Origin: Paroedura picta
Lineage: Eukaryota > Chordata > Lepidosauria > Squamata > Gekkonidae
Length of the DNA stretch: 64,000 bases
Assembly: GCF_049243985.1 (NCBI RefSeq)
Contig: NC_135381.1
Span: 16,355,345 to 16,419,344, forward strand
Reading direction: 5' to 3'
The notes beneath the pieces were generated by a model. The model was not told where the DNA came from, made no database searches, and saw nothing but the letters and a program-made list of their open reading frames with translations. Shown here piece by piece: positions 55,601 to 64,000 of this stretch. How positions within the stretch are numbered: the first letter of the stretch is position 1; each line of letters starts with the position of its first letter. Both the position numbers and the translations under genes were made by a program.

Positions 55601-57485
55601 ATATATCTTACCGTGTCCTACCTCTGAAGATGTCAGCCGGTTATTGGTGAAACATCAGGGACTAAAACTACTAGACTACAGCCACCCAGCCCAGGAAATA
55701 AACAACAGCCAAGTTGAGTATGGCTGTGAAAGCCTTTGACAATGTAGAGCATATTTATTGTCAAGAGTTGCATATTTAACTTACACCTAGTTTCAAACTA
55801 AGAAGCAATGCTCATTAATAAGCCTAGGATTGTTTTTAAGTTTACCTGTCCCTCCAGCAACATCAAGCAACTGAGTTCCTGGACATGGATTCATTTGGTG
55901 TAAGAAGATGTCTTTCCAGATTCGATGGATACCCAGACTCATTGAATCGTTCATTATATCATACTTCTTAGCCACATTTTCAAAGACCTGGTAAACTGAA
56001 ATTAATTCTTTTTCAAATGGTGAAGTGGTGGAGTGGTCACACTCTCATTTAACATACTGATTACACTGGATCCCATTCCTCCCTTCCACTAGTAGCATAA
56101 ACACTTATGATTTCAAAAAGGGCAATTTCAAATACTTCTTCAATGCAACTGTCCATTATGTATGGGGTCCACGTAAGACACAAACATTCAGCCCAGGGGT
56201 AGTCAAACTGCGGCCCTCCAGATGTCCATGGACTACAATTCCCAGGAGCCCCTGCCAGCATTTGGCAGCATTTGCTGGCAGGGGCTCCTGGGAATTGTAG
56301 TCCATGGACATCTGGAGGGCCGCAGTTTGACTACCCCTGATTCAGCCTGTGGCTTCCAGAGAAGGCAGGAAAGATCTATGTGGGTCAGCACCTTCCAACT
56401 GTGCTGCACAGGATCCAACCTGCTAAATACAGCACACACTGCTAACTACAAAAAAATCAGAGCTCTTCTTCACACCATCTCCCAGCATCTTATCCTTATC
56501 GCTAAAACTACATTTGCTATGAAATTTCTGGATCATTTCCTCAGTCCTCCTCCTTTACTGAAACAAAGCCTATCTACTGCAGTTGCCCATATTTTTCTCT
56601 TAATCTAATTTCTGTAATTAACCTCCCTCTATTGCCAAACATTTATCTATTTACTTATACTCTACTTTTATCTCCAATTGGGACCCTAAGTTACAGCATT
56701 CTCCTCTCCATTTTACCCTAACAACAACCCTGTTAGGTTATATTGAGAGTATGTGAGCAGCCCAGGGTCCCCCAGCAAATTTCGATTCCAGGATGGTGAT
56801 TCTAACCTGGGACTCCCAGATCCAGTTCCTAACCGCTACATCTCTTCAGGTCAGCAACCTGGACTGTTGCTTTATTTATTTATTTATTTAGATTTATATA
56901 CCGCCCTCCCCGAAGGCTCAGGGCGGTTTACATTGTACTAATAAACAATACATGAAACAGTCCTCGTTAAAAATCATACAATAATTTATGCAATTCTTTA
57001 AAGCAGGGGTAGTCAAACTGCGGCCCTCCAGATGTCCATGGACTACAATTCCCTCGAGCCCCTGCCAGCAAACTCTGGCAGGAGCTCATGGGAATCTACC
57101 AGGAGACGACGTTCGCTGGCAGGGGCTCATGGGAATTGTAGTCCATGGACATCTGGAGGGCCGCAGTTTGACTACCCCTGCTTTAAAGCGTCATAAAATA
57201 CGAGAAACACCTTGACCACATGAGAAATGCAATATAAATCTACCAGGAGACGTCTAAAAAATCGCCTAGCTTGGGCGGGGCAGGCATCTCCCCACGACTC
57301 ACAGCCCAGCTCGCACCTTTCTCTCCTTTCTCCTTCTCTGACACAGTCTGGAACCCAAAGTGAGTCTTTGCGTCGGCTGCCCCTCCACTGCACAGCCGCC
57401 GCCCCCACCCAAGCAGCAGCCGCCGCCGCCGCTCCGGACAGCCTCGCAGGACCCGGCCAGAAGCGGCTGCCCTGGAGGCGGCCAT
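49699..57485 (-). CDS. COQ5: Ubiquinone biosynthesis C-methyltransferase COQ5, mitochondrial
   Basis: COQ5 is a SAM-dependent methyltransferase of the coenzyme Q complex on the matrix side of the inner mitochondrial membrane. It methylates carbon 5 of the quinone ring (DDMQH2 to DMQH2). Seven exons were read: 57485-57317, 55995-55846, 54782-54558, 53153-53047, 51676-51588, 49995-49884 and 49800-49699. They total 954 bases, 317 aa plus TGA (human 327). The Arg-rich N-terminus is a presequence. SAM motif I 'LLDVAGGTG' ends at residue 107. 'VVVCDIN' and '[15 protein letters not shown]' (about 224-238) are further methyltransferase motifs. The end is '[12 protein letters not shown]'. Exon 5/6 reads 'VSSLYDL' where I recall 'ISRLYDL' in human. 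Intron 1 contains two hAT MITEs and intron 3 a CpG-rich MITE. It is divergent from RNF10. Confidence 0.95.
51380..51540 (+). repeat. Distant relative of the foldback family
   Basis: 'agtccagtaccaccttaaag' and 'cctatgaaaattttcaggta' then 'gctttgactcaaggaagctt' follow the same plan as the foldback elements at 33544 and 41813 but are much diverged. It lies in COQ5 intron 5. Confidence 0.4.
53438..53471. repeat. Compound C, CA and T microsatellite
   Basis: A run of C followed by (CA)n and a T run, in COQ5 intron 3. Confidence 0.8.
53688..54017. mobile_element. CpG-rich inverted-repeat MITE in COQ5 intron 3
   Basis: The ends are 'cccattatgcacg' (53688-53700) and the inverse 'cgtgcataatggg' (54005-54017). 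The interior is very CpG-rich ('ggcggcgactaaaatcacgg', 'gcgtcgcgtcttccccctcc'), a small island within an A/T-rich intron. The open frames on both strands are by-products of base composition. The ends differ at one position from those of the 119-bp element at 5329-5447. No target duplication was seen. Confidence 0.7.
55494..55738. mobile_element. Foldback element with inverted ends, diverged
   Basis: The left part 'gttttctgggctgtgtggcc' and 'cctttgaaggtg'-like centre are followed by 'gaagatgtcagccggttatt' and 'cagccacccagcccaggaaa', a loosely inverted version. It fits a foldback repeat that I recall from squamates. It lies in COQ5 intron 2. Confidence 0.5.
56194..56339. mobile_element. hAT-type foldback MITE, perfect 8-bp duplication
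   Basis: 'caggggtagtcaaactgcgg' to its inverse, 146 bases, with identical flanks attcagcc (56186-56193 and 56340-56347). It lies in COQ5 intron 1. Confidence 0.88.
56635..56855 (-). repeat. CORE/MIR-like SINE, antisense
   Basis: 'acaacaaccctgttaggtta', 'gagcagcccagggtccccca' and 'taacctgggactcccagatc' then 'aaccgctacatc' give the antisense order of a MIR-type SINE, tRNA head at right. Confidence 0.55.
56870..56945 (-). repeat. LINE-like 3' end fragment
   Basis: 'atttatataccgccctcccc' and 'gaaggctcagggcggtttac' with a preceding (TTTA)n tract. It is the best kept of the short LINE 3' ends in the window. Confidence 0.55.
57004..57180. mobile_element. hAT-type foldback MITE with a copied insert
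   Basis: 'caggggtagtcaaactgcgg' to its inverse, 177 bases, with identical flanks ctttaaag (56996-57003 and 57181-57188). The centre holds extra bases, including 'aatctaccaggagacg' (57093-57108). The same 16 bases recur at 57237-57252, outside the element. It lies in COQ5 intron 1. Confidence 0.88.
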
Positions 57486-57550
57486 CTTGATTCATGCCTC
57501 GCCAGTGACCCCGCCTCCCCCTACAGGTTGGGAACCCGCCCGCACGCCAA
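57250..57550 (-). promoter_or_regulatory. COQ5 CpG-rich start region
   Basis: The CpG-rich stretch covers COQ5 exon 1 (57317-57485) and only about 60 bp upstream, after which repeat sequence begins (57552). The transcription start must lie within or close to that repeat, unless it lies further out. Confidence 0.5.
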
Positions 57551-57551
57551 A

Positions 57552-57655
57552 GTTTATGGCATGGATAAAACTTTGTGGGTCTTAAAGGTACCACTGACTG
57601 GACTCAAACTTTGTCCTGCCGTTTCAGACTAACGCAGCGACCCACCTGAATCTAT
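57552..57655 (+). repeat. Foldback family, single-arm copy upstream of COQ5
   Basis: 'ataaaactttgtgggtctta', 'aaggtaccactgactggact' and 'tttcagactaacgcagcgac' then 'ccacctgaatctat' match the right arm of the family at 41813. It starts 67 bp upstream of the COQ5 ATG. Confidence 0.68.
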
Positions 57656-58049
57656 CCGCAGGGGAAGTCTCAGTTCACCCCCTGTGAGACAGAGGAAATA
57701 ATCCTGACCTACCTAAGCAGAATTGTGGTACCCACCTTGGGTCTCAGCGGTAAAGGGGTACTGTAAATAGCGCAAGTCAACGAATAAATAACGTGCACGA
57801 AGCGCCTTCAAAACACAATAAAAGGAATACAATGCTTTATTATAGCAGAGAAACGCAATGGAGGATTTCCCCAGCGACGGTTAGTTCATACGTCCAAGCA
57901 AATAAGCTGCGCTTAACTAAAACTCCCAATGGGCCATGTGGCAGCTCTCCGAAAGGAAAGCGCGGAAGAAGTACTTTGGCTTGACCCTCCTATAACATTG
58001 CCATTTATATCTTCGGCTGTAGAAATATTCTGTTTACATCAAAGCAGCG

Positions 58050-58500
58050 GCCAGCCTCGCTACAAGGTACGCTGGGAACTGTAGTCTTCCCCTGCCCATA
58101 ATCCGCCCAAGACAGAGGGGAAAGCACAACAACACCCGGCATGCTTTGAGGGCGAGGTTGCCCCCGCCTCTCCCGAGTCCTGGTAGAAATAGGCTCATCC
58201 GGGTCCTTTTGCTGCTGTTGGCGATTCGTCGCCATTACGGGGCTGCGGTGGTATCGAGTCGTCGCCAGTTGTACTGAGGCGGCCCGAGGGAGGGTTCCCT
58301 TGGGCGGCACCTCTGCTCCGAGCCCGCTTCGGCCGGAGTCGACGCCGGGCCGGCCTGGTCCTGCGGGGCTCCCTCGCCGCGCCTCCGCCGTCCCTCGGGT
58401 CCCGGGGCCCCGCAGGCCCGGCCGCGCTCGGCGGCAGGTGAGGCTGTCCCTGGACGGGTGAGGCCTTGTTCTTCCTCTTGTCAGGGTGAAGCTATAAGGA
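58050..58500 (+). promoter_or_regulatory. RNF10 CpG-rich promoter with ZNF143-like site
   Basis: 'gtacgctgggaactgtagt' (58068-58086) is the reverse of ACTACAGTTCCCAGCG, close to the known ZNF143/THAP11 promoter motif ACTACAnnTCCCA. CpG density rises from about 58200 on. No TATA box is visible. It also faces COQ5, so it could act on both genes. Confidence 0.55.
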
Positions 58501-58510
58501 AGATGTCGCC

Positions 58511-58786
58511 ATGAAGGTGGCCGAGACTCCTGAGCTGCGCCGACCCCGCTGCCGGGCCATGAGCCTGGGCTTTGGCCTCAGCCGCCGCCGCCGCCTCCTC
58601 CTCCTCGTTTCGCCCTCCCGCAGCAGTCGCGCCCCCGCGGCGCCCGTGGATGCTCCGGCGTCCCCCCGCGCAAGCAGCAGCATCGGCGCCCTCCGACGAC
58701 GGGATGGACAAGAGCAACCCCTGCGGTTCCAACCTCGGCCCCGGTTCTTCGGCGGCAGGAGGCAAAGGGCAACCGCCGCGCTCTAA
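58511..58786 (+). other. Upstream open reading frame overlapping the RNF10 start
   Basis: An ATG with a purine at -3 ('gccATGaagg') opens a 91-codon frame that runs past the proposed RNF10 start (58650) in another frame. A three-codon frame (ATG at 58503) precedes it. If both lie in the transcript they would lower initiation at 58650. Arg/Ser-rich composition suggests that the peptide itself is not a folded protein. Confidence 0.4.
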
Positions 58787-61700
58787 CTCGGCCGGGCCGG
58801 CCGGGGGAGAGTCGAAGGCCAAAGGCGGTAAGCGACCGGAGAGCCCACCCGCTTTTGCAAGAGGTGTTGCGGAAGGGCAGGGTGCGCAGCCGAAGGGAGC
58901 CCGGTTTCCTCGTATGTCGAGGAGGAATTGTATCCCTCTCTCCGAAATCTGCGATGGCTTCTCGCTTGGCAAGATAGTTTTATGTGGGATTGGACGTCTC
59001 GAGGAAGGAGGCCTTTAAAAGGGATTAGACAGAGGCAGGGAGGACAAGTTGGTCGATGGCTCCTAGCCATAGTAATTAAAGGGAACCTTCACATTCAGAG
59101 GCAGTGAACCTCCAGAACTTAGTGTCAGGAAGGTAACAGCAAGGGAAGCTTTGGCCTTGCTCCACTGTTCCTTGGGCCTCTGGTTCAGGGGTAGTCAACC
59201 TGTGGTCCTCCTGATGTCCATGGACTACAATTCCTATGAGCCCCTACCAGCAAACACTGGCTCATGGGAATTGTACTCCATCGACATCTGGAGGACCACA
59301 GGTTGACTGCCCATCTGGTTGACCATGTGAAAACTAAGATGCTGGACTGTGTGGATCACTGATCTGATCTAGCAGGACTTTCCTTGTGTTCTTCACTCAT
59401 ACGTTGAGGGTTTTGCTGGCTTTCGATAGAGTGTGCCTGCAGCAGACAGAGACACTTTATATTTAAGCTAGAGTTATAATTCAAGGAAATGCTGCATAGT
59501 TAGATAACATGCTGAACGTATGATGCTGCTGTGACATGTACATTTGAGATAGGAGGTTTTGGGTGGAGCAAGTGCTGTTTGTTTCTAAGGGATGTGTGTG
59601 GAAGTAATATATTCAAAACTATAGTTGCTGGTGCAAATTATTGGGGGCAAGATGGTGGTTTTTGATTGTGTCATGGCTGTGAAAGCTTTACCTACAAAAG
59701 ATTTTCTTGGGTGGGAATTTTGAGTTACATAAAATATCTAATACGGATTTTACAGGAACTTAATAACCTTCTCCATGTTAGTTGTTTTACTTAATGTAAG
59801 TTCAAGGAAGTATTTTTGGTATGATTGTGGGGTGTAATTAGTCATGAGAGCCTCTTGTTTTAGACTTAATAATAACTTCTGGCATCTGCCTAGAAGAATT
59901 AGTCTCTCTTGATTGGCCAAGGGATGGATGATTTTCAACATATTGAGGCTTCCACAGGAGACAGCTGAAATGTGGTATAACAAGTATCTGGATTTCCAGT
60001 CTGTTATTCTGAAAATGGGGTCTGATGATGGTGGCATGGCCCAAAATATCATCAGAGTAAGCAAGATTCTTTCTTTGATAAAACAGAAGGGACAGATTAA
60101 TTTCTGCATGTTTTATCAGTCTTCACACAAGAGGTATTTGGATTTAAGGGTATCATTAGGATTATACCTATGTTGACATAATACAGACAATAAAGATAAA
60201 CAATGCTTCTCTGGCAAACAAGTAAAAGGGAATTATAGGGGGCGCTCGAGGCTTAAGTTTCCTTTGCATTCTAGCTACTGTTGCCCTTTTTTTGTCCCAC
60301 TTCTTAGATTTGTAGCAGCCAAATAGAAGGGGTTGGTTCAAAGGAGCCATGTAGTCAATAATTTACTATGATGTCTGGAAAAAATAATTTTAGTTATAAA
60401 TGTCCTAACATACGTCGAGGTAGCTGCTGTTAGAGCAGGGATTCCCAACCAGGAGTCCGCAGGAGCTCCAGAGGGGGTCCACGGCCTTTCCCCTCCTGCT
60501 TTAATGGACTTGGTCACACGCTAGGGAACCTTCCCTCCCAAGCATGAGTGAGTCTTGTCATGGTGTCCGGGCCTGGGAAGGGGTGGAGCTCCTGCTTTTA
60601 ACTGCTTCCTGTATCTCCTCCTCAAGCCTGCCTGTTAATGTGGGCAGTGATGTAACTTCTGGTGTCACGTCACTTCTAGGGGTAGGGGGTGGTCAGGGGG
60701 TGACACTATTTCTAGGGCTCCTCAAAGCCTGAAAAATTATTTCAGGGGCCCTTCCACAGTCCAAAGGTTGAGAAAGGATATTATTAGATAAAAGTCAGTA
60801 TATAAATAAGCGAAATGAAAAATGATAGCATAATAGATTGCTAGAATGCACTCTAGCTGTACCACTTATTCCTATTGTAAATCTAGTTGTATTCTGTATA
60901 TATCTCGGTACACTTTTTTTTCTAAATTACCCAACTTCTTTTTTCTGTGATGTTTTAAAGATTTCTGAAATAGACATTGCTTCTCAATGAAGTTCTGAAT
61001 TTGTGTTAATTGTAAATATGTACCTTTTTACATTGTTTTAGATGGAAAAAATGCAAATGGATCCAGGCAGCGTTATAATCGTAAGCGAGAAACTTCATAT
61101 CCAAAAAATGAGAGCTTCTCCAGCCAGCCCCGTCGCTCCACTTCACAGAAAAGCAAAGCTTTTAATAAGATGCCCCCTCAGAGGGGAGGACATGGCAGTG
61201 GTTGCAAACCTTTTAGTGTTTCTTCTAATGGTGGAAGACGAGAAGAGGTGAGATTCTGTCCTGGCTGGATACACACAGTTTTCCTTGGAAAAAATAATTG
61301 AGTTGGATCTAGGCATTATTTTCATCCAGTTCTCCTCACTATAGCTTCCATCCCCTATAGCTTTTGTCTGTGCAAGTCCCACGATCACCAGCATAGCCTT
61401 TTTGGTGCCCCTCCCTTTTTCATACATGAAAAAGCTGTTTGGATAAAGCCTGTAGCTTGTCTGTGCTCCTTATGGCATATATGTCTCTTCAGCTGCTGTG
61501 TTAATAAATGTGAAAATCCATTGATTTTCTTGAGAGACAACATTTTCAAGAGGATACTGAGAAGAATATTCTTGGTTTATTCATATACATTTGAAATAAC
61601 TGGACACACTCTCTTCTGCTTGTAATTCCTTTCTGCAACTAGCTACTGGAGGGGTGTCCAGGTGCTGATAATGGTAGAAAATAGCACATCATGGTAAAAT

Positions 61701-64000
61701 CAGTTGCTATTGATATCTCTTGAAAGATAACATCAAACTGTAGTAAAGTTCCCTCCTGAATTATCTGCTTATTGTAGACCTCTTGGCAATCTCACTTCCT
61801 TAAATTACAGTATATTTCTGGGCTTTGAATAATATGATGTATAAAATGCTGTAGTTAACTGCTACCCTTAATCTTGTTCGGCTTTGCCATACACGTTGCT
61901 TTCAGTCTTTCCCCACTGTTGGTAAATCTTCACTCTCTAGATTATCGTATCTGTTACCTTTGTTGTAAGTATTGATACATTGGAATAGTTGACCAGAATA
62001 GCAACCCAGCTTGCTTTTGGGGATACAGGCAACCTATTTAGCAATTTCATCCCCAGATGATGATGCAGTGGAAAGACCAAATGAGTACTTCAGTCATAGT
62101 TAAAAACATTGCTTGAGAACAATGGTTGACTTTGCTAAGAATTAGAGATGGAGTCCATACTCACCAGTAGAGAACCTACTTTTCATTTCACTCATTCCAA
62201 AAATGGGGGGGGGGGACTCATAGGTGGTTTTTTGTTTTGCACTGCATCCCCAGATCTGGTGACCATAGACAAGGAAAGTTGCAAATGTTTTCATACTTTT
62301 TCATGCTATGTATTTACCTTTTCTTTGGAATGGGTGTAATGCTTTTAATACAAGATTTTTTTTTCTTAAAGAGAAAATAGTTCACAGAAATTTTATTTCG
62401 GTGTTCCCTAAACTTTTTCAGTTTTTTTGCATGGCAGAAAAGGGGGGGAGTCTCTAGGGGACATGTTTTCTCACACTGTCTACATAACACAAGGCCCTCT
62501 TCAGGACATTGTATATCTAATTATGAACTTAGCAAAACTAGGAGCTCACAAAGTAGAGATCTCTCCCCTGATATCAGAAAAAATGACTTTGTAAATTAAC
62601 CAGATGAAAACGATCCACAAAAATTTTCAGCATGAGAACTCCATATGCTCCAGGAGGCAGGAACATTTTAGAGCAGTTGAAAATTGATTAAAGGAGAAAC
62701 ATGGGGTGATTAAACCCTTGAATGTTTCCTGAATCTTGGAGTGGGAGAAAACAAGCTTCCATAGTGTCCAAAAACAACTAGTTGGATAGCTTCCTATCCT
62801 ATGATAAAGGAGGAAACAAAAACACAAAGGAACTCTAGAATAAAGCAGTACATTTCAACCAACCTCCCTCTACAAAAACCTGTTATAGTTGCATGCTACA
62901 AGAGAGGCCTAACTTGGGGCCTTGCTCTGTCTAAACAAGCACTGTAGCACTTTTAAAAATAAACATGTACTAGAAACTTGCTGTGTACCGTGTTCATAGC
63001 AGTTATACAGAAATCTTGATTTCTGTACTTTGAATAGGTCCTTGGTATAATACATTTTGGAGTCTCAGATATGCAGCTTATTCTCTAAATCCTGATATTT
63101 TTCCTTTTCTGAAATCACATCAATATTACTGTCTTGGCTGTTCCTGGTTGCAACTCCAAGGGTGAAATCCACCTGCTTATTGCACTTGAGAAACAACTCC
63201 AATTTTGCACAAACTTTTGGTACAGTGGCAATTACATATTGCACTTATCTTCTTGATTTGCGTTTTCTACATGTTAGTGCAGCTAAAAAGGGCATTTAGG
63301 TGCCATTGGTTTGATTTGTGGATGTATTTAAATTACCCTGTCTTTTTTTTAAAGGTAGCAGAGGCCCAACGGGCAGAGTTTAGCCCTGCCCAGTTTTCTG
63401 GTCCTAAGAAGATTAGTCTGAACCACTTACTGAATTTTACCTTTGAGCCCCGTGGCCATGCAAGCCACTTTGATGGAAATAGTCGGGGCAGCTGGGGGAG
63501 AAGGAACAAGTGGGAGAACAAACCTTTCAACAAGGAGCTTTTTCTGCAGGCCAAGTAAGTGAGGGATTCATGTGGCTTTAATGAATGTGTTCTACAGCTA
63601 TCTAAGGCAGCTTTTCACATGGCAAGGATTCTTGGTATTATTTTCATTGCTGCTGCAGATGCAGAGCTTGTACCATTAGGACTTCCAAATGGATGTTTTC
63701 TGCATATTTTCCTTCATCAGGCCTTTGCATTTGCCATTTCCCTTTGTTTTCCCCCACCCATACCACTGGAAGGCTTTTTTAAAAAAGGCTTATTGCTGTA
63801 GCGCTATAGGTTTATTGGTGATTATTCAGCTTCTATAGAAATACTGAATTTCAGGTCAAATCAGTCTCAGTACAAGACTGAGAAGCCTTTGAAGCCAGAA
63901 AGCTGTGGAGCTACCCCAGTGTACACTTCTTGGTTTGATACCCAGGATTTATACCCAAGTCAAATAGAAAAGCTTTGCCTAAAACTAAATATTAATAAAT
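58650..64000 (+). CDS. RNF10: RING finger protein 10, 5' part (cut by window edge)
   Basis: RNF10 is a RING-type E3 ubiquitin ligase, reported to act on ribosomal proteins in stalled-translation responses and as a synapse-to-nucleus messenger. The window holds coding exons 58650-58827, 61042-61247 and 63355-63554, 194 codons plus two bases. The rest, including the RING domain, lies beyond the window. Exon 1 resembles the human start (human MPLSSPNAAATASDMDK; here MLRRPPAQ...SDDGMDK). Exon 2 gives '[16 protein letters not shown]' and '[12 protein letters not shown]'. Exon 3 gives '[19 protein letters not shown]', '[13 protein letters not shown]' and '[12 protein letters not shown]', highly conserved in the family. 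A second ATG at 58704 is possible. Phases agree at both junctions. Confidence 0.92.
59186..59312. mobile_element. hAT-type foldback MITE
   Basis: 'caggggtagtcaacctgtgg' to 'ccacaggttgactgcc', about 127 bases. The flanks ctctggtt (59178-59185) and atctggtt (59313-59320) match at seven of eight bases, assuming that the last three bases of the right end are lost. It lies in RNF10 intron 1. Confidence 0.75.
59336..59398 (+). repeat. SINE tail fragment
   Basis: 'ggatcactgatctgatctag' and 'caggactttccttgtgttct' resemble the 3' part of a squamate tRNA SINE. Head not present. Confidence 0.4.
60436..60781 (+). mobile_element. hAT-like non-autonomous element
   Basis: 'cagggattcccaaccaggag' and the closing 'ccaaaggttgagaaagga' are the ends of a hAT-type repeat. 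The flanks tgttagag (60428-60435) and tattagat (60782-60789) match at six of eight bases, so the call rests mainly on the ends. It lies in RNF10 intron 1. Confidence 0.6.
61250..63350. other. RNF10 intron 2, nothing recognised
   Basis: An A/T-rich intron of 2.1 kb. No clear repeat, RNA gene or extra exon was seen. Confidence 0.4.
63555..64000. other. RNF10 intron 3, 5' part
   Basis: Begins with a strong donor 'ccaa|gtaagtg'. The next family exon (starting around 'CQFVVSEDQDY' in human) is not found before the window ends. Confidence 0.5.

Overview
The window is nuclear DNA from a vertebrate, most likely a squamate reptile (lizard or snake). Seven intron-bearing genes lie in the order COX6A1(+), TRIAP1(-), GATC(+), SRSF9(-), DYNLL1(+), COQ5(-), RNF10(+). 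From general knowledge this is the order and orientation of the human 12q24.31 block. The repeats point to a squamate: a BovB LINE 3' end (about 700-1215), tRNA SINEs with a BovB-like 3' end of the Sauria type (11033-11655, 21510-21783, 46085-46371), many short hAT-type foldback elements with 8-bp target duplications, and a putative Helitron (about 36530-37287). I cannot name the family or species.

Layout: 1-10.4 kb has no recognisable gene and is made of old repeats, including a tandem array grown from a SINE (2465-3380). COX6A1 (coding exons 10555-14915) faces TRIAP1 tail to tail. TRIAP1 (19791-19020) and GATC (19921-23482) are divergent, with only 129 bp between their start codons, and share one CpG-rich promoter with ETS-type motifs. 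SRSF9 (34984-27271) and DYNLL1 (44900-46968) are divergent with about 7 kb of repeats between them. COQ5 (57485-49699) and RNF10 (58650 onward, cut by the window edge) are divergent across a second CpG-rich region.

All splice junctions listed were read by eye from GT/AG (or GC/AG) boundaries, reading phase, and my memory of the human proteins. Every coding exon sum closes in frame: COX6A1 113 aa, TRIAP1 76 aa, GATC 156 aa, SRSF9 244 aa (or 224 aa from a second ATG), DYNLL1 89 aa, COQ5 317 aa, RNF10 first 194 aa. Four of the seven proteins act in mitochondria: COX6A1 (complex IV), TRIAP1 (intermembrane-space lipid transfer), GATC (mitochondrial Gln-tRNA formation) and COQ5 (ubiquinone synthesis). 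The others are a splicing factor, a dynein/hub light chain and a RING E3 ligase. This is a conserved neighbourhood, not an operon.

No wholly new system is evident. The points most worth a second look are: an unexplained exon-like open stretch inside COX6A1 intron 2 (13172-13272); Ser instead of Cys at DYNLL1 residue 2; a GC-AG intron in TRIAP1; a Helitron-like element with a GC-rich interior; a SINE-seeded tandem array with identical 222-bp units; foldback elements carrying inverted ACTACAATTCCCA motifs; and repeat sequence beginning about 70 bp upstream of the COQ5 start codon.
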